Below, piece after piece: positions 28,089 to 37,599 of a stretch of DNA of 64,000 nt. Made by a program: the position numbers and the translations under genes. Origin of the DNA: Sphingomonas panacisoli (GTDB lineage: Bacteria > Pseudomonadota > Alphaproteobacteria > Sphingomonadales > Sphingomonadaceae). The DNA lies in assembly GCF_007859635.1 (NCBI RefSeq), contig NZ_CP042306.1, positions 124,001 to 188,000 on the forward strand. The letters are read 5' to 3'. Under the pieces are notes generated by a model. It saw only the letters and a program-made list of their open reading frames with translations, was not told the origin of the DNA and did no database searches. Within the stretch, counting starts at the first letter, position 1, and each line of letters opens with the position of its first letter.

Positions 28089-29150
28089 ATGGACGACGAC
28101 CGCGCCTTTCTTTCCGGCGATTGGCGCGGGTCGGAACCGGTTCAGCCTGCTGCTGCCCGTCCGCGGCCGGCGTTCGGCAAGGCGCGCGAGCTTCATCTTC
28201 GCGCGCGACCCGCATCGCATCAGGAAGAGCGCGCGCGGGCAATCGCGATCATCGGCGCCGGGCGCGAGGCGATGGCCGAATCGTTCGCGGCGGTGCAGGC
28301 GGGCAAGCCGCTCGAGACGACCGAGCTGGTCGAGATCGTCGATGCCGTGACGGCGTCGCTGGTTCGCGATCCGCTGGCCTTGCCGAGTATCACACGGCTG
28401 CGCGAGCGGCACGAACAGACTTATCTCCATTCGGTCGCGGTGTGCGGCTGGATGATCGCGCTGGCGCAGGAACTGCAGCTCAGCCCGGAACTGGTCCGCG
28501 ACGCGGGGCTGGCCGGCTTGTTGCACGATATCGGCAAGGCGACGTTGCCGCAGGAACTGCTCGAGCGGCGGGGCCGGTTGTCGGCGCAGGACGACGCGCT
28601 GCTGCGGGAGCATCCGCAGCGCGGCTACGACATCCTCAGGGCGATGCCCGACATGCCCGATATCGTGCTCGATGTGTGCCACAACCATCACGAGCGCCCC
28701 GACGGCACCGGCTATCCGCTCGGACTGATCGGCGGATCGATCAGCGTGTACGCGCAGATGGCGGCGGTCAGCGACTTTTACGACAAGGCGACGAACCCGC
28801 CGCCGGGCGGCGAGAAATGGCCGTCGAGCCAGGCGATCGATTATCTGAAGGCCGAGCGCGGCGCGTTCGACGAGCGCGTGGTGCGGGCGTTCGTCCGCGT
28901 GGTCGGGACGTTCCTGCCCGGCGCGCTGGTACGGTTGCGCAGCGACCGGCTGGCGGTGGTGCTGGACGAGACCGATCGCGATCCGCTGCATCCGATGGTC
29001 GCGGTGTTCCGCTATATCGGCGGCGCGCCGGTGCCATTTCAGCGGATGAGCACGAAGGCCGACCCGATCATCGGGATCGAGCGGCCCGAAACCTGGGGAT
29101 TCGAGGATTGGCCGGAATTGCGGCGGAAGCTACTGGCGCTGTCGGAGTAA
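28089..29150 (+). CDS. HD-GYP domain protein, putative cyclic-di-GMP phosphodiesterase
   Basis: The 353-residue protein has an N-terminal region without recognisable domain and an HD-GYP domain over about 100-290. The metal ligands are present: H114, HDIGK (146-150), H175 and HHERPDGTGYP (200-210), so the canonical HHExxDGxGYP motif is intact. HD-GYP proteins hydrolyse cyclic di-GMP. There is no signal peptide or membrane helix, so it is cytoplasmic. It is divergent from coq4 and convergent with dnaN. Confidence 0.92.
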   Translation: MDDDRAFLSGDWRGSEPVQPAAARPRPAFGKARELHLRARPASHQEERARAIAIIGAGREAMAESFAAVQAGKPLETTELVEIVDAVTASLVRDPLALPSITRLRERHEQTYLHSVAVCGWMIALAQELQLSPELVRDAGLAGLLHDIGKATLPQELLERRGRLSAQDDALLREHPQRGYDILRAMPDMPDIVLDVCHNHHERPDGTGYPLGLIGGSISVYAQMAAVSDFYDKATNPPPGGEKWPSSQAIDYLKAERGAFDERVVRAFVRVVGTFLPGALVRLRSDRLAVVLDETDRDPLHPMVAVFRYIGGAPVPFQRMSTKADPIIGIERPETWGFEDWPELRRKLLALSE

Positions 29151-29154
29151 GCAG

Positions 29155-29177
29155 GGCGCGGAAGTGAATTCCGCGCC
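29155..29177. other. Hairpin between convergent HD-GYP and dnaN genes
   Basis: GGCGCGGAA and TTCCGCGCC form a perfect 9-bp stem with a GTGAA loop just after the HD-GYP stop. No T tract follows on either strand. The rest of the 108-base gap is GC-rich with further weak dyads and no gene. It may mark transcript ends. Confidence 0.55.
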
Positions 29178-29258
29178 GTCGGCCGCGGCAGGGCCGCGCC
29201 GGCCGGTCCTTCGCGTGCGCGCCGCGCACCGGCTTGCAAGCCAGCTTGCGCGCCTCGC

Positions 29259-30371
29259 TCAGACCCGCATCGGCATCAGAACGTACAGCGCCGGCGACTT
29301 GTCGTTCTCGCGGATCAGCGTCGGCGCACTCGCGTCGGCGAGATGGACCTCGACCGAATCGCCTTCGATCTGGCCGAGGATGTCGAGCAGGTAGCGGCTG
29401 TTGAAGCCGATCTCGAACCCCTGCGCCGCATAGTCGCCGGGGACCTCTTCGGCCGCGGTGCCGTTTTCCGGGCTGGTCACCGACAGCGTGATCTTGTCGC
29501 GGTCGAGCGCCATCTTCACCGCGCGGGTCTTTTCGGTGGCGATGGTCGACACGCGATCAACGCCTTCCTCGAAGCTGCGCGGGTCGATCTTCAGGATCTT
29601 GTCGTTGCCGGTCGGGATGACGCGGCTGTAATCGGGGAAGGTGCCGTCGATCAGCTTCGACGTCAGTAGCGCCTGGCCCATGTCGAAGCGGATCTTCGAC
29701 CCCGACAGCGACACGCCGACCGATCCGTCGATCTCGTCGAGCAGCTTGCGCAGTTCGGCGACGCACTTCCGCGGGATGATGATGTCGGGCATGCCCTCCG
29801 CGCCGTCGGGGCGCGGCAAGGTGACGCGGGCAAGGCGGTGGCCGTCGGTCGCCGCGGCCTTGAGCACCGGCTGGCCGTCGTCGGCAACGTGCCAGAAGAT
29901 GCCGTTCAGATAGTAACGCGTTTCCTCGGTCGAGATCGCGAAGCGCGTCTTGTCGATGATCTGCTTCAGCGTTTCGGCGGGCAGTTCGAACGACACCGGC
30001 AGCTCGCCCTCGGCAATCACCGGGAAGTCGTCGCGCGGCAGCGTACCGAGCTGGAACCGCGCGCGGCCCGCGACGATCGTCATCTTGCCCTCGGCGGCAG
30101 ACAGGCTGACCTGCGACCCTTCCGGCAACTTGCGCGCGATGTCGAACAGCGTGTGCGCGGAGACGGTGGTCGCGCCCGGCTGATCGACCGCGGCGGCGAC
30201 GCTTTCGTTGATCTGGAGGTCGAGGTCGGTCGCCATCAGCTTCAGCTGGCCGTCGGCGGTGGCATCGATCAGGACGTTCGACAGGATCGGGATGGTGTTG
30301 CGGCGTTCGACCACCGACTGGACATGGCTCAGCCCCTTGAGGAGCGTTGCGCGTTCGATCGTGGCCTTCAT
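29259..30371 (-). CDS. dnaN: DNA polymerase III beta subunit (sliding clamp)
   Basis: The 370-residue protein has the three-fold clamp architecture. It starts MKATIERATLLKGL and ends with the conserved hydrophobic-pocket tail ALYVLMPMRV. The block TAVKMALDRDKITLSVTSPENGTAAEEV is typical of domain 3. It forms the ring that tethers polymerase III to DNA. Unlike in many bacteria, it is not next to dnaA; recF lies about 2.2 kb away on the same strand, separated by coq4 and the HD-GYP gene. Confidence 0.97.
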   Translation of the reverse strand: MKATIERATLLKGLSHVQSVVERRNTIPILSNVLIDATADGQLKLMATDLDLQINESVAAAVDQPGATTVSAHTLFDIARKLPEGSQVSLSAAEGKMTIVAGRARFQLGTLPRDDFPVIAEGELPVSFELPAETLKQIIDKTRFAISTEETRYYLNGIFWHVADDGQPVLKAAATDGHRLARVTLPRPDGAEGMPDIIIPRKCVAELRKLLDEIDGSVGVSLSGSKIRFDMGQALLTSKLIDGTFPDYSRVIPTGNDKILKIDPRSFEEGVDRVSTIATEKTRAVKMALDRDKITLSVTSPENGTAAEEVPGDYAAQGFEIGFNSRYLLDILGQIEGDSVEVHLADASAPTLIRENDKSPALYVLMPMRV

Positions 30372-30457
30372 GAACCTACCCCCGGGCCGGCGCCCATTTC
30401 CTTCCCGCCAGACATACCGAATCCGGGGGCATTTTGCCGTCTTGCTTCCTTAAACGG

Positions 30458-30487
30458 AAAAGGGGCCGGAGCAAGCGCTCCGACCCC
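30458..30487 (-). terminator. Intrinsic terminator after the outer-membrane protein gene
   Basis: On the minus strand an 11-bp stem (arms 30462-30472 and 30477-30487, one G-U pair) is followed by TTTT. It lies 33 bases beyond the stop of the gene at 30520-31188 and upstream of dnaN, so it insulates dnaN from that transcript. Confidence 0.85.
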
Positions 30488-30519
30488 GGTTTCCCACAGC
30501 TTTTGCGGGGATTCACCGC

Positions 30520-31188
30520 TTAGAAGCGGAAGCCCAGCCCGGCCACGATCTGATGCCGGTCGGTATCGACATCGAAGTTGTTGGTGTTGGCACCGTTCGG
30601 ATATTCGAGCCGTGCGTTGCCGTAGTTCGAATAACGGTATTCGAGCTTGGCATAGGTGTTGCGGCCCAGCTTCTGCTCGAGTCCCGCGCCCGCGCGCCAG
30701 CCGTCGAGGTTGAAGTGCTGGCCGGTTTCGGTCGTGCCGTTCGACGCGACCAGATCGAGCCGCTGGTTGGTGTAGCCACCCTTCGCGTAGATCAGCGTGC
30801 GCGGCGCCACCGCATAACCGATGCGGGCGCCGGCATAGAGATCGCGGCCAGCCTTGACCCGGCCATAGCCGAGCGCGCCGGCGGCGGACGGATTGTTCGT
30901 CACCTTGCTCGTCGATCCGGTCACTTCGCCCTCGACGCCGAACACCCAGCGGTTGCTCTGGATGTCGTAGCCGACATCGCCGCCATAGGTCAGACCGCTC
31001 GCCGAATTGCTGTCGTCGATATTCGAATTGGGTACCTTGCCCGGCTGGACGCGATCATAGCCGAGCAGGATGCCGGCACGGGGGCCGCTGAACTCCTGGT
31101 CGGGATCGGACGGGGGACCCGACTGCGCGAAGGCGGGAGTAGCGGCCAGAGCTGCGAGGCTGGCGGCGGCGAGAACGAACTTACGCAT
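30520..31188 (-). CDS. Outer-membrane beta-barrel protein (opacity/Omp25-like porin)
   Basis: A 222-residue secreted protein with a signal peptide ending AATPAFAQ. The mature part has alternating strands such as GPRAGILLGYDRVQ, TYGGDVGYDIQ, WVFGVEGEV and AGARIGYAV, a typical eight-stranded barrel, and ends with a barrel-closing aromatic (HQIVAGLGFRF). This resembles the OmpA-like N-terminal/Omp25 family common in alphaproteobacteria. The function is probably structural. It has its own terminator. Confidence 0.88.
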   Translation of the reverse strand: MRKFVLAAASLAALAATPAFAQSGPPSDPDQEFSGPRAGILLGYDRVQPGKVPNSNIDDSNSASGLTYGGDVGYDIQSNRWVFGVEGEVTGSTSKVTNNPSAAGALGYGRVKAGRDLYAGARIGYAVAPRTLIYAKGGYTNQRLDLVASNGTTETGQHFNLDGWRAGAGLEQKLGRNTYAKLEYRYSNYGNARLEYPNGANTNNFDVDTDRHQIVAGLGFRF

Positions 31189-31323
31189 AAAACAACTCCA
31201 TTAAGTCCACCCGAAACCGTGGGTGGGTTGCGCCAAGCGCGCCAGGGCTCGGGAGGTTGCATGAACCTCAGATAAACGCGGAAATCCGTTGCTTTCGCGC
31301 CACAGGGGGTTGAAACGGGAGCC

Positions 31324-31962
31324 ATGCGAACCAACCGGCGGGGCCGCGATTTCATCGCCCGACACGGCGAGACCGTCTTCAACGCCGCCGGCCGCTTGCA
31401 GGGCGAAGCGCCGCACACGCCGCTGACGCGCGCCGGGTTCGCGCAGGCCGACGAGATGGGGGAGGCGCTGCATCATCTGCTGGGCGACAAGCCGGCGCTG
31501 ACCCTGTGGGCGTCGCCAACCGGGCGCGCGCTCCAGACGCTGGCGGTAATGGCCGAGCATGTCGGGCTCGACTGGCACGACGCGAACACCGATCCGCGGC
31601 TGACCGAGATCGGCATGGGCAGCTGGGGCGGACGCTATTATGCCGACGTGATGGCCGAGGCCGGCGACGTGATCGACCGGCCGAGCGGCCTGTTGCTGTC
31701 GGCGCCCGACGGCGAACTCTATCATGAGATTGCCGAGCGCGTGTCGGGCTGGCTCGCGGAGACCGATGGCGGCGACGGCGATCGTCTGGTCATCATGCAC
31801 GGCATTTCCAGCCGCGTGATGCGCGGCGTGATGACCGGCGCGCCGATCGTCGAGCGGTTCGGCGCACCGGCGGCCGGGCATTTGCCGCAAGGATCGCTCG
31901 TGATGATCGAACGCGGCGTCGAGAGTGTCGTCCATATCGGCGGCGGCGGAGAGCGTGTGTGA
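31324..31962 (+). CDS. Histidine phosphatase family protein (phosphoglycerate-mutase-like)
   Basis: The 212-residue protein has the catalytic RHGET motif at 13-17, ASPTGRALQTL (second arginine), LTEIGMGSWGG and the late catalytic histidine in MHGISSRVMRG. These define the histidine phosphatase superfamily, branch 1, whose members dephosphorylate small molecules or act as mutases. The specific substrate is not predictable. Its stop overlaps the GTG start of the IalB-like gene. Confidence 0.9.
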   Translation: MRTNRRGRDFIARHGETVFNAAGRLQGEAPHTPLTRAGFAQADEMGEALHHLLGDKPALTLWASPTGRALQTLAVMAEHVGLDWHDANTDPRLTEIGMGSWGGRYYADVMAEAGDVIDRPSGLLLSAPDGELYHEIAERVSGWLAETDGGDGDRLVIMHGISSRVMRGVMTGAPIVERFGAPAAGHLPQGSLVMIERGVESVVHIGGGGERV

Positions 31963-32411
31963 GCGCGCTGCTCGCGCTCTTGTTGCTCGGCGCGCGCGAG
32001 ACGATCGGCGTCTATGGCGGCTGGGGTGCGTTCCGCGACGACAGCCCCGCGCGGTGCTTTGCGATCGCGCAGCCGGTCGATCCCACGCAACGCGCGGGAT
32101 CGCTCAGCATCGCGACCTGGCCCGACCGCAACGTGCGTAGCCAGCTCTACGTCCATCTCAGCCGTCCCCGCGCCGGCACCGCACGCGTCACGCTGTCGAT
32201 CGGCGAGCGTCGGTTCGATCTGATCGCGAACGACACCGATGCCTGGGCGCCCGATGCGCGCACCGACGCCGCGATCGTCGCCGCGATGCGATCGAGCCGC
32301 TCGCTCAGCGTCGAAGCGCTCGGCCGCGGCGGCGCGCCGTTCGCCGACACCTACGCGCTGTCCGGCGCCGCCTCCGCGATCGACTCTGCGGCTCTAGCCT
32401 GCCGTCGCTAG
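31959..32411 (+). CDS. Invasion-associated locus B (IalB)-like exported protein
   Basis: The GTG start at 31959 overlaps the upstream stop (GTGA) and gives 150 residues. A short hydrophobic N-terminus (SALLALLLLGA) is probably a signal sequence. The body has the IalB-like pattern: GGWGAFRDDSPARCFAIAQP, then YVHLSRPRAG and a late paired cysteine (ALACRR). IalB proteins are periplasmic or surface proteins of uncertain role outside Bartonella. The 3' end overlaps the convergent LysR gene by 18 bases. Confidence 0.75.
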   Translation: MSALLALLLLGARETIGVYGGWGAFRDDSPARCFAIAQPVDPTQRAGSLSIATWPDRNVRSQLYVHLSRPRAGTARVTLSIGERRFDLIANDTDAWAPDARTDAAIVAAMRSSRSLSVEALGRGGAPFADTYALSGAASAIDSAALACRR

Positions 32412-33281
32412 ATAGGCCTGTAACCCGGCGACAAGCGCATCGAACACGGCGCGGATGGGGGCGGACGTGCGCAGATCCTCATGCATCACGACCCAGGTGT
32501 GGAGGGGGAAACTGACACGATCGGGCAGCAGTCGGACGAGGTCTGGATCGCGCCGGGCGAGCGGCACTTGGCATAGCCCAACACCCACGCCCGCGCGGAT
32601 CGCGGCGACGTGCGCGAGGTCGCTGTCCGATCGGAATGCAAAATCCTTGTCGAGCAGCGGAATGCCTTCGGCCCGTAGGGCGCGAACGACATCGTTGTCG
32701 GTCTCGACTCCGATCAACCCGATCGCCACAGCATCGTCGATCGTCGCCGGGAGCGCGCGGCCGGTGAGGAGATCGGCATGGCCGAACAGGCCGAGCTCGA
32801 TCGCCCCGATCTTCCTGGCGACCAGCGAACCCTGTTGCGGTGCGACCATTCGCACTGCGACGTCGGCCTCCCGCCGGAGCAAGTCCTCGGCACGGTTATT
32901 GGGGCTGAGCGCGACGACCAGGCGCGGATGACGGCGGCGCAGCGCGGCGAGGATCGGCGGCAGTACCTCGACCGCGATCACGTCGCTTGCCGAAACGCGG
33001 ACCGGACCGGCGACTTCCGCCCCTTGCGTCGCGCCGCGCGCGAAAGCGGCGGCGGCGATCTCCATCGCTTCGGCATGTTGGCGCAGACTTAACGCGGCGT
33101 CCGTCGGCACCAGCCCGTCGGGCGCACGCGTGAACAAGGCGACTCCCAATCCGGCTTCGAGGTCGGCGATCCGCCCGCGCACTGTCGGCTGCGCGAGACC
33201 AAGCCGCCGTGCCGCGCCCGATAGGCTGCCTTCGCGCAGGACCGCTAGGAAAGCGCGGTGACGTTCCCAATCTTCGCTCAT
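32394..33281 (-). CDS. LysR-family transcriptional regulator
   Basis: A 295-residue regulator with an N-terminal winged HTH (FLAVLREGSLSGAARRLGLAQPTVRGRIADLE, about 11-42) and a LysR substrate-binding domain (GPVRVSASDVIAVEVLPPIL onward). It is divergent from the NmrA-like gene, with a dyad in the shared 90-base region, so it most likely controls that gene and itself. The inducer is unknown. Confidence 0.93.
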   Translation of the reverse strand: MSEDWERHRAFLAVLREGSLSGAARRLGLAQPTVRGRIADLEAGLGVALFTRAPDGLVPTDAALSLRQHAEAMEIAAAAFARGATQGAEVAGPVRVSASDVIAVEVLPPILAALRRRHPRLVVALSPNNRAEDLLRREADVAVRMVAPQQGSLVARKIGAIELGLFGHADLLTGRALPATIDDAVAIGLIGVETDNDVVRALRAEGIPLLDKDFAFRSDSDLAHVAAIRAGVGVGLCQVPLARRDPDLVRLLPDRVSFPLHTWVVMHEDLRTSAPIRAVFDALVAGLQAYLATAG

Positions 33282-33298
33282 TAATTTCTTATAGGCCG

Positions 33299-33317
33299 AT
33301 TGTCGCTATTCGACAAT
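33299..33317. promoter_or_regulatory. LysR-type operator in the divergent promoter
   Basis: ATTGTCG and CGACAAT form a perfect 7-bp dyad around a 5-base centre. This fits the T-N11-A LysR box and sits between the divergent LysR gene (start 33281) and the NmrA-like gene (start 33372). It is the probable binding site of that regulator. Confidence 0.7.
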
Positions 33318-33371
33318 TTTCTTTAGCCTCTGCCGTGCCGATATCGCCTTCATCGGATGAGGAGACGAACG

Positions 33372-34295
33372 ATGAAAACGGCATTGGTATTGGGCGCGAG
33401 CGGCGGGGTCGGTGGCGAGACCGCGCGAGCGTTGATCGCGCACAGCTGGTCGGTGCGCGGGCTGACCCGAACGCCGCGACAAGGCGAAGGGATCGATTGG
33501 ATCGTCGGCGATGCGATGGACCGCGACGCGGTTCTCGCGGCCGCCAAGGGTGTCGATGCGATTGTCCACGCCGTGAACCCGCCCGGCTATCGCGACTGGG
33601 AAAAGCTGGTGATGCCGATGCTCGCCAATAGCATCGCGGCGGCGCAAGCCAACGACGCCCGCCTGGCGCTGCCCGGCACGATCTACAATTTCGATCCCGC
33701 CACTTCGCCGGTGATCGCGCCCGACAACCCGCAGCGGCCCATGACGAATAAGGGGGCGATCCGCGTCGAGATGGAGCGCGCCATCGAGGCATCGGGGGTG
33801 AAAGCGGTTATCCTGCGCGCCGGCGATTTCTTCGGTCCGCGTCCGGGCAATAGCTGGCTGAGCCAGGGCATGGTCACGCCCGGCAAACCGGTCGGTCGCG
33901 TGATGGTGCCGGGGCGCAAGGGCGTCGGCCATGCCTGGGCCTATCTGCCAGACGTCGGCGAAGCGTTCGCGCGATTGCTCGACAAGGGTGACGATCTGCC
34001 TCGCTTCGTGCGCTATCATTTCGCCGGGGATTGGGATGCCGACGGCACAAGCTTCGCCGCATCGATCGGCCATGCGCTCGACCGTACGGTAAAGACGTGG
34101 CGGATGCCGTGGGCGGTGCTGCCGCTGATCGGCCTGTTCAACCCGACGATGCGCGAAATGGTCGAAATGCGGCCGTTCTGGGAGAACCCCGTGCGGCTCG
34201 ACAACCGGTCGCTGGTCGAGGCCATTGGTGTAGAGCCGCATACCCCGCTCGACGAGGCGATGCGCACCACGCTCGCCGCGCTCGGCTGTCACTAG
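33372..34295 (+). CDS. NAD(P)-binding epimerase/NmrA-like protein
   Basis: Starting at MKTALVLG (33372) gives 307 residues; five codons upstream is a weaker start. The Rossmann loop is LGASGGVGGETA (7-18), followed by a strand end with TRTPRQG that favours NADP. The segments GDAMDRDAVLAAAKGVDAIVHA and VILRAGDFFGP fit the extended/atypical SDR group. The catalytic YxxxK is not obvious, so it may be an NmrA-type sensor or reductase. It is controlled, by inference, by the divergent LysR. Confidence 0.8.
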   Translation: MKTALVLGASGGVGGETARALIAHSWSVRGLTRTPRQGEGIDWIVGDAMDRDAVLAAAKGVDAIVHAVNPPGYRDWEKLVMPMLANSIAAAQANDARLALPGTIYNFDPATSPVIAPDNPQRPMTNKGAIRVEMERAIEASGVKAVILRAGDFFGPRPGNSWLSQGMVTPGKPVGRVMVPGRKGVGHAWAYLPDVGEAFARLLDKGDDLPRFVRYHFAGDWDADGTSFAASIGHALDRTVKTWRMPWAVLPLIGLFNPTMREMVEMRPFWENPVRLDNRSLVEAIGVEPHTPLDEAMRTTLAALGCH

Positions 34296-34328
34296 AAAAG
34301 TCTGCGCTTTTGCCCTATGTGCGCCGCC

Positions 34329-35537
34329 ATGCAGACAGCGTCGTCAGCCCTCATGCCCATTCCCGGGCACATCGATCCCGTGCCCGTCCCGCGCGCCGTG
34401 GTGCCGCGGGCCGATGGGCGCATCGACCTGCTCGGCCTGTCGAAGGACGACCTGCGCATGGCGCTGGAGACGTCGCAGCTCGAGCCCAAGCAGGCCAAGC
34501 TGCGCGCCAAGCAACTCTGGCACTGGATCTACAATCGCGGCGCGACCGACTTTTCGGTGATGACCGACATTTCGAAGACGCTGCACGCCTGGCTCGCCAA
34601 CCGCTTCGTGATCAGCCGGCCGGAGGTGGTCGAGCAGCAGGTCTCGACTGACGGCACGCGCAAGTGGCTGCTGCGCTCGCCCGACGCGCAGGATTACGAG
34701 ATGGTGTTCATCCCTGACGCCGATCGCGGGACCCTGTGCGTGTCGAGCCAGGTCGGCTGCACGCTCAACTGTCGGTTCTGCCATACCGGCACGATGAGGC
34801 TGGTGCGCAACCTGACCCCGGCGGAGATCGTCGGGCAGGTGATGCTGGCGCGCGATTCGCTCGGCGAATGGCCGAGCCAGCCCGAGGGGCGGATGCTTAC
34901 CAACATCGTGATGATGGGGATGGGCGAACCGCTCTATAATTTCGACAATGTACGCGATGCGCTGAAACTGGTGATGGACGGCGACGGCCTCGCGCTGTCG
35001 AAACGGCGGATCACGCTGTCGACCTCGGGCGTGGTGCCGATGATGGCGCGCGCGGGCGAGGAGATCGGGGTGAACCTCGCGGTGTCGCTGCACGCGGTGA
35101 CGAAGGAAATCCGCGACGAGATCGTGCCGCTCAATCGCAAATACGGGATCGAGGAACTGCTTCAGGCGTGCGCCGACTATCCCGGCGCGAACAACGCGCG
35201 GCGCATCACGTTCGAGTATGTGATGCTGAAGGACAAGAACGACAGCGACGAGGATGCGCGCGAACTCGTCCGGCTGATCCGCAAGTACAAGCTGCCCGCC
35301 AAGGTCAACCTGATCCCGTTCAATCCCTGGCCGGGCGCGCCCTACGACACCTCGACGCCGGAGCGGGTGCGGGCGTTTTCCAACATCGTGTTCGAAGCGG
35401 GCATCTCCGCGCCGGTGCGCACGCCACGCGGTCGCGACATCGACGCGGCGTGCGGGCAGCTCAAGACCGCGAGCGAGAAGAAGAGCCGCGCCGAGCTCGA
35501 CCGCCAGGCCGAGGAAAAGCTCGCCGCGCTCGGTTAG
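34329..35537 (+). CDS. rlmN: 23S rRNA (adenine2503-C2)-methyltransferase, radical SAM
   Basis: The radical-SAM cluster motif is [11 protein letters not shown] (CxxxCxxC). Also present are [13 protein letters not shown], the catalytic-cysteine end [11 protein letters not shown], and an N-terminal helical domain with [15 protein letters not shown]. It methylates A2503 of 23S rRNA and tRNA adenine-37. Two start codons exist, 34317 and 34329; the latter (MQTASS) gives 402 residues. The stop overlaps the stop of the convergent lipoprotein gene in the tetranucleotide TTAG. Confidence 0.96.
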   Translation: MQTASSALMPIPGHIDPVPVPRAVVPRADGRIDLLGLSKDDLRMALETSQLEPKQAKLRAKQLWHWIYNRGATDFSVMTDISKTLHAWLANRFVISRPEVVEQQVSTDGTRKWLLRSPDAQDYEMVFIPDADRGTLCVSSQVGCTLNCRFCHTGTMRLVRNLTPAEIVGQVMLARDSLGEWPSQPEGRMLTNIVMMGMGEPLYNFDNVRDALKLVMDGDGLALSKRRITLSTSGVVPMMARAGEEIGVNLAVSLHAVTKEIRDEIVPLNRKYGIEELLQACADYPGANNARRITFEYVMLKDKNDSDEDARELVRLIRKYKLPAKVNLIPFNPWPGAPYDTSTPERVRAFSNIVFEAGISAPVRTPRGRDIDAACGQLKTASEKKSRAELDRQAEEKLAALG

Positions 35538-36580
35538 GTGATCTTGAAGCTATAAGTGTAGCTGGTCTGCGGCGCGCCGGTCACGCCGCTGATCGTCACG
35601 GTATAGGTCACGCCCGACTGCAATCCCGTCACGTGCCATTGCACGCTGTTGGCGACGCCGTAGCCGTCATTGTCGCTGGCGACGTCGGTCACCGTCAGGT
35701 TGCCCGACGGCCCCGTCACGCGGATCGTCGCGCCGGTGAAGTTGATCGATCCGTTCGATCCGAACGCGCCGCCGGTATTGGCGATCGCGGTGAACGACAG
35801 ATAGTCGCCAGCCTGGAAATAGCGCGCCGGATAGTCGCCATAGGGATAGGCGACGAAGCCCGGTACGCCGCTCGGCACCGACACGCCGCCGTTGAAGTTG
35901 AAGACCTTCATCGATGCTGCGCTTGCGCGGCTGCCGTCGCCCAACACGAGCGAGACGCGGCCGTAAGAGACCTTGCCCAGGAAGGGATCGAGGATCCACC
36001 GCCGGTGGCCGATCGACGCGCTGCCGTTTTCGCGCAGCCAGCCGGCGAGATAATCGTCCTCGGTCGAGAAGCCGAGGCCGGTGCCCCAGCCGCCGATCAG
36101 ATTGCTCGATCCCGCCGCGGTCGCGCCGCCTGCCGTGTAGCAAATCCAGGTCGTCGGCGGCGTGTGGCTCAGCGTCTTGTTGACCGCCATCATCAACGAG
36201 GATGCAGCCTCCTGGTCGTCCTCGACCGCCGAATAGGTCACGGCGGCGAGGTTGTGCAGCGCGCGGACGGCGTTGAGTTTGGCGAGGAAATCGGCCTTCA
36301 CCGCGGCCTTCAGTGTTCCGGCGGTGCAGGCCGCGGCGTTGGGCTGGACGTCGTACAGCGCTGCCGCCTGGGCGGCCCAACCGACCGGCGCTGGCGTTGG
36401 CGTCGGTGTGGGCGAGGGCGCGGGCGTTGGGGCCGGCGTTGCGGTCGGGGCGGGCGTCGGGGTCGGCGCGGGGACCACGACGGGTCCGCCATTGCTCGCG
36501 GTCCCGCTACTTCCCCCACCGTCACCGCAGCCAACCAGCAGCGGCAACGCGCCGAATGCCAAGATCAAACCAGCTTTCAT
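35534..36580 (-). CDS. CAP-domain lipoprotein with a Pro/Thr repeat linker
   Basis: From ATG 36580 the product has 348 residues. The lipobox is LLVGC with C18, followed by a Gly/Ser stretch and a Pro-Thr-Ala repeat linker (about 34-65). Residues about 68-230 resemble the CAP/SCP fold ([39 protein letters not shown]). The C-terminus (about 240-348) looks like an Ig-like or pre-peptidase-type beta domain. It is probably anchored in the outer membrane. The function is unknown. Confidence 0.82.
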   Translation of the reverse strand: MKAGLILAFGALPLLVGCGDGGGSSGTASNGGPVVVPAPTPTPAPTATPAPTPAPSPTPTPTPAPVGWAAQAAALYDVQPNAAACTAGTLKAAVKADFLAKLNAVRALHNLAAVTYSAVEDDQEAASSLMMAVNKTLSHTPPTTWICYTAGGATAAGSSNLIGGWGTGLGFSTEDDYLAGWLRENGSASIGHRRWILDPFLGKVSYGRVSLVLGDGSRASAASMKVFNFNGGVSVPSGVPGFVAYPYGDYPARYFQAGDYLSFTAIANTGGAFGSNGSINFTGATIRVTGPSGNLTVTDVASDNDGYGVANSVQWHVTGLQSGVTYTVTISGVTGAPQTSYTYSFKIT

Positions 36581-36860
36581 CCAACCCACCCGCACCGAAC
36601 TTGGTATAGAAGTGCTTAAGATCGTGTCGTTTTCCACGCGGAAAGCGGTCAAGCGTCGCGGCAGCGCGCCAAAGCGATGAGCAGCGACAGCCAGCCGCAA
36701 AAATAAAATTTTCGTGACCATGCAACCTTTACGGCACGTTAACGCTTTGCACGCGACGATAACGTCGGCGCGGTCAGGGCTGCGCTGCGCGTTGCATCAA
36801 GCGAAAGCGGTGCTCGACGATGGTCGTGGGCGCGGGCTTTCCAGTAAAAGGGGTTGCGTA

Positions 36861-37535
36861 ATGAAGCGTACTCTGTTCGCGCTGGCGGCGTCCGCCCTGG
36901 CGATCGCGGCAGCAAGTCCGGCATCGGCCGGCATTTTCATCGGCGTTTCGTTCAACGGCGGCCCGATCACGCAAGTGGCGACGGATTCGACGATCGGCTC
37001 CGCCAACTTCAACACGACGTCGAACGGCTTCTTCTTCAACACCAACGGGACGGGTTTCCCGCTCCTGCTCCAGCCCAACCTGCTGACCCAGTCGGTCAAC
37101 ATCCAGCAGGCCGGCAACACCGCCGGGACGTTGAGCATCTATATTACGCAGACCGATCTGGCCGCGTTCAACGGCTTCCTGACCAGCACGTTCACGTCGA
37201 ACACGATCGCGAATGCGAACGTCGTGCTGAGCAGCTATTACAGCGCCGCTAATGCACTGTTCGGCGGTACGCTGCTGCAGTCCGCGACGTTCGGCAGCAC
37301 GGGCGTTTCGAGCGGCACCAACGCGTTGAACCTATCGCTGCCCTATTCGCAGACCGTTCGGTACGACATCACGTTCGGTTCAGGACTGGGCAATTTCAAC
37401 GGCACCGGCAATCTGACCGCGACGACCGCCGTGCCGGAACCGGCGTCGTGGGCGCTGATGATGTTCGGCTTTGCCGGGCTCGGTTATGCCGTGCGCCGCC
37501 GTCCGAAGACGAGCACGCGCATTCGCTTTACCTGA
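36861..37535 (+). CDS. PEP-CTERM sorting-domain protein
   Basis: From ATG 36861 the protein has 224 residues. There is a signal peptide (RTLFALAASALAIAAASPASA), a Thr/Asn/Ser-rich beta body, and a C-terminal sorting signal VPEPASWALMMFGFAGLGYA followed by RRRP. PEP-CTERM proteins are processed by an exosortase and delivered to the surface or matrix. The exosortase is not in the window. The 280-base upstream gap is the divergent promoter region shared with the lipoprotein. Confidence 0.9.
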   Translation: MKRTLFALAASALAIAAASPASAGIFIGVSFNGGPITQVATDSTIGSANFNTTSNGFFFNTNGTGFPLLLQPNLLTQSVNIQQAGNTAGTLSIYITQTDLAAFNGFLTSTFTSNTIANANVVLSSYYSAANALFGGTLLQSATFGSTGVSSGTNALNLSLPYSQTVRYDITFGSGLGNFNGTGNLTATTAVPEPASWALMMFGFAGLGYAVRRRPKTSTRIRFT

Positions 37536-37563
37536 GGGCTCACGCCTTTAGTATTGCGTAAGG

Positions 37564-37594
37564 GAGCCGTCGGCCTTGGGTCGGCGGCTCTTTT
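37564..37594 (+). terminator. Intrinsic terminator after the PEP-CTERM gene
   Basis: A 12-bp stem (37564-37575 with 37579-37590, two G-U pairs) with a 3-base loop is followed by TTTT. It lies 28 bases after the stop codon and just before the TSUP gene start at 37600. Confidence 0.85.
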
Positions 37595-37599
37595 GCATC

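Noticed and set aside
36400..36480. Short tandem repeats in the CAP lipoprotein gene considered as a possible CRISPR or satellite.
   Set aside because: They encode a Pro-Thr-Ala linker in frame, vary in unit and have no spacers.
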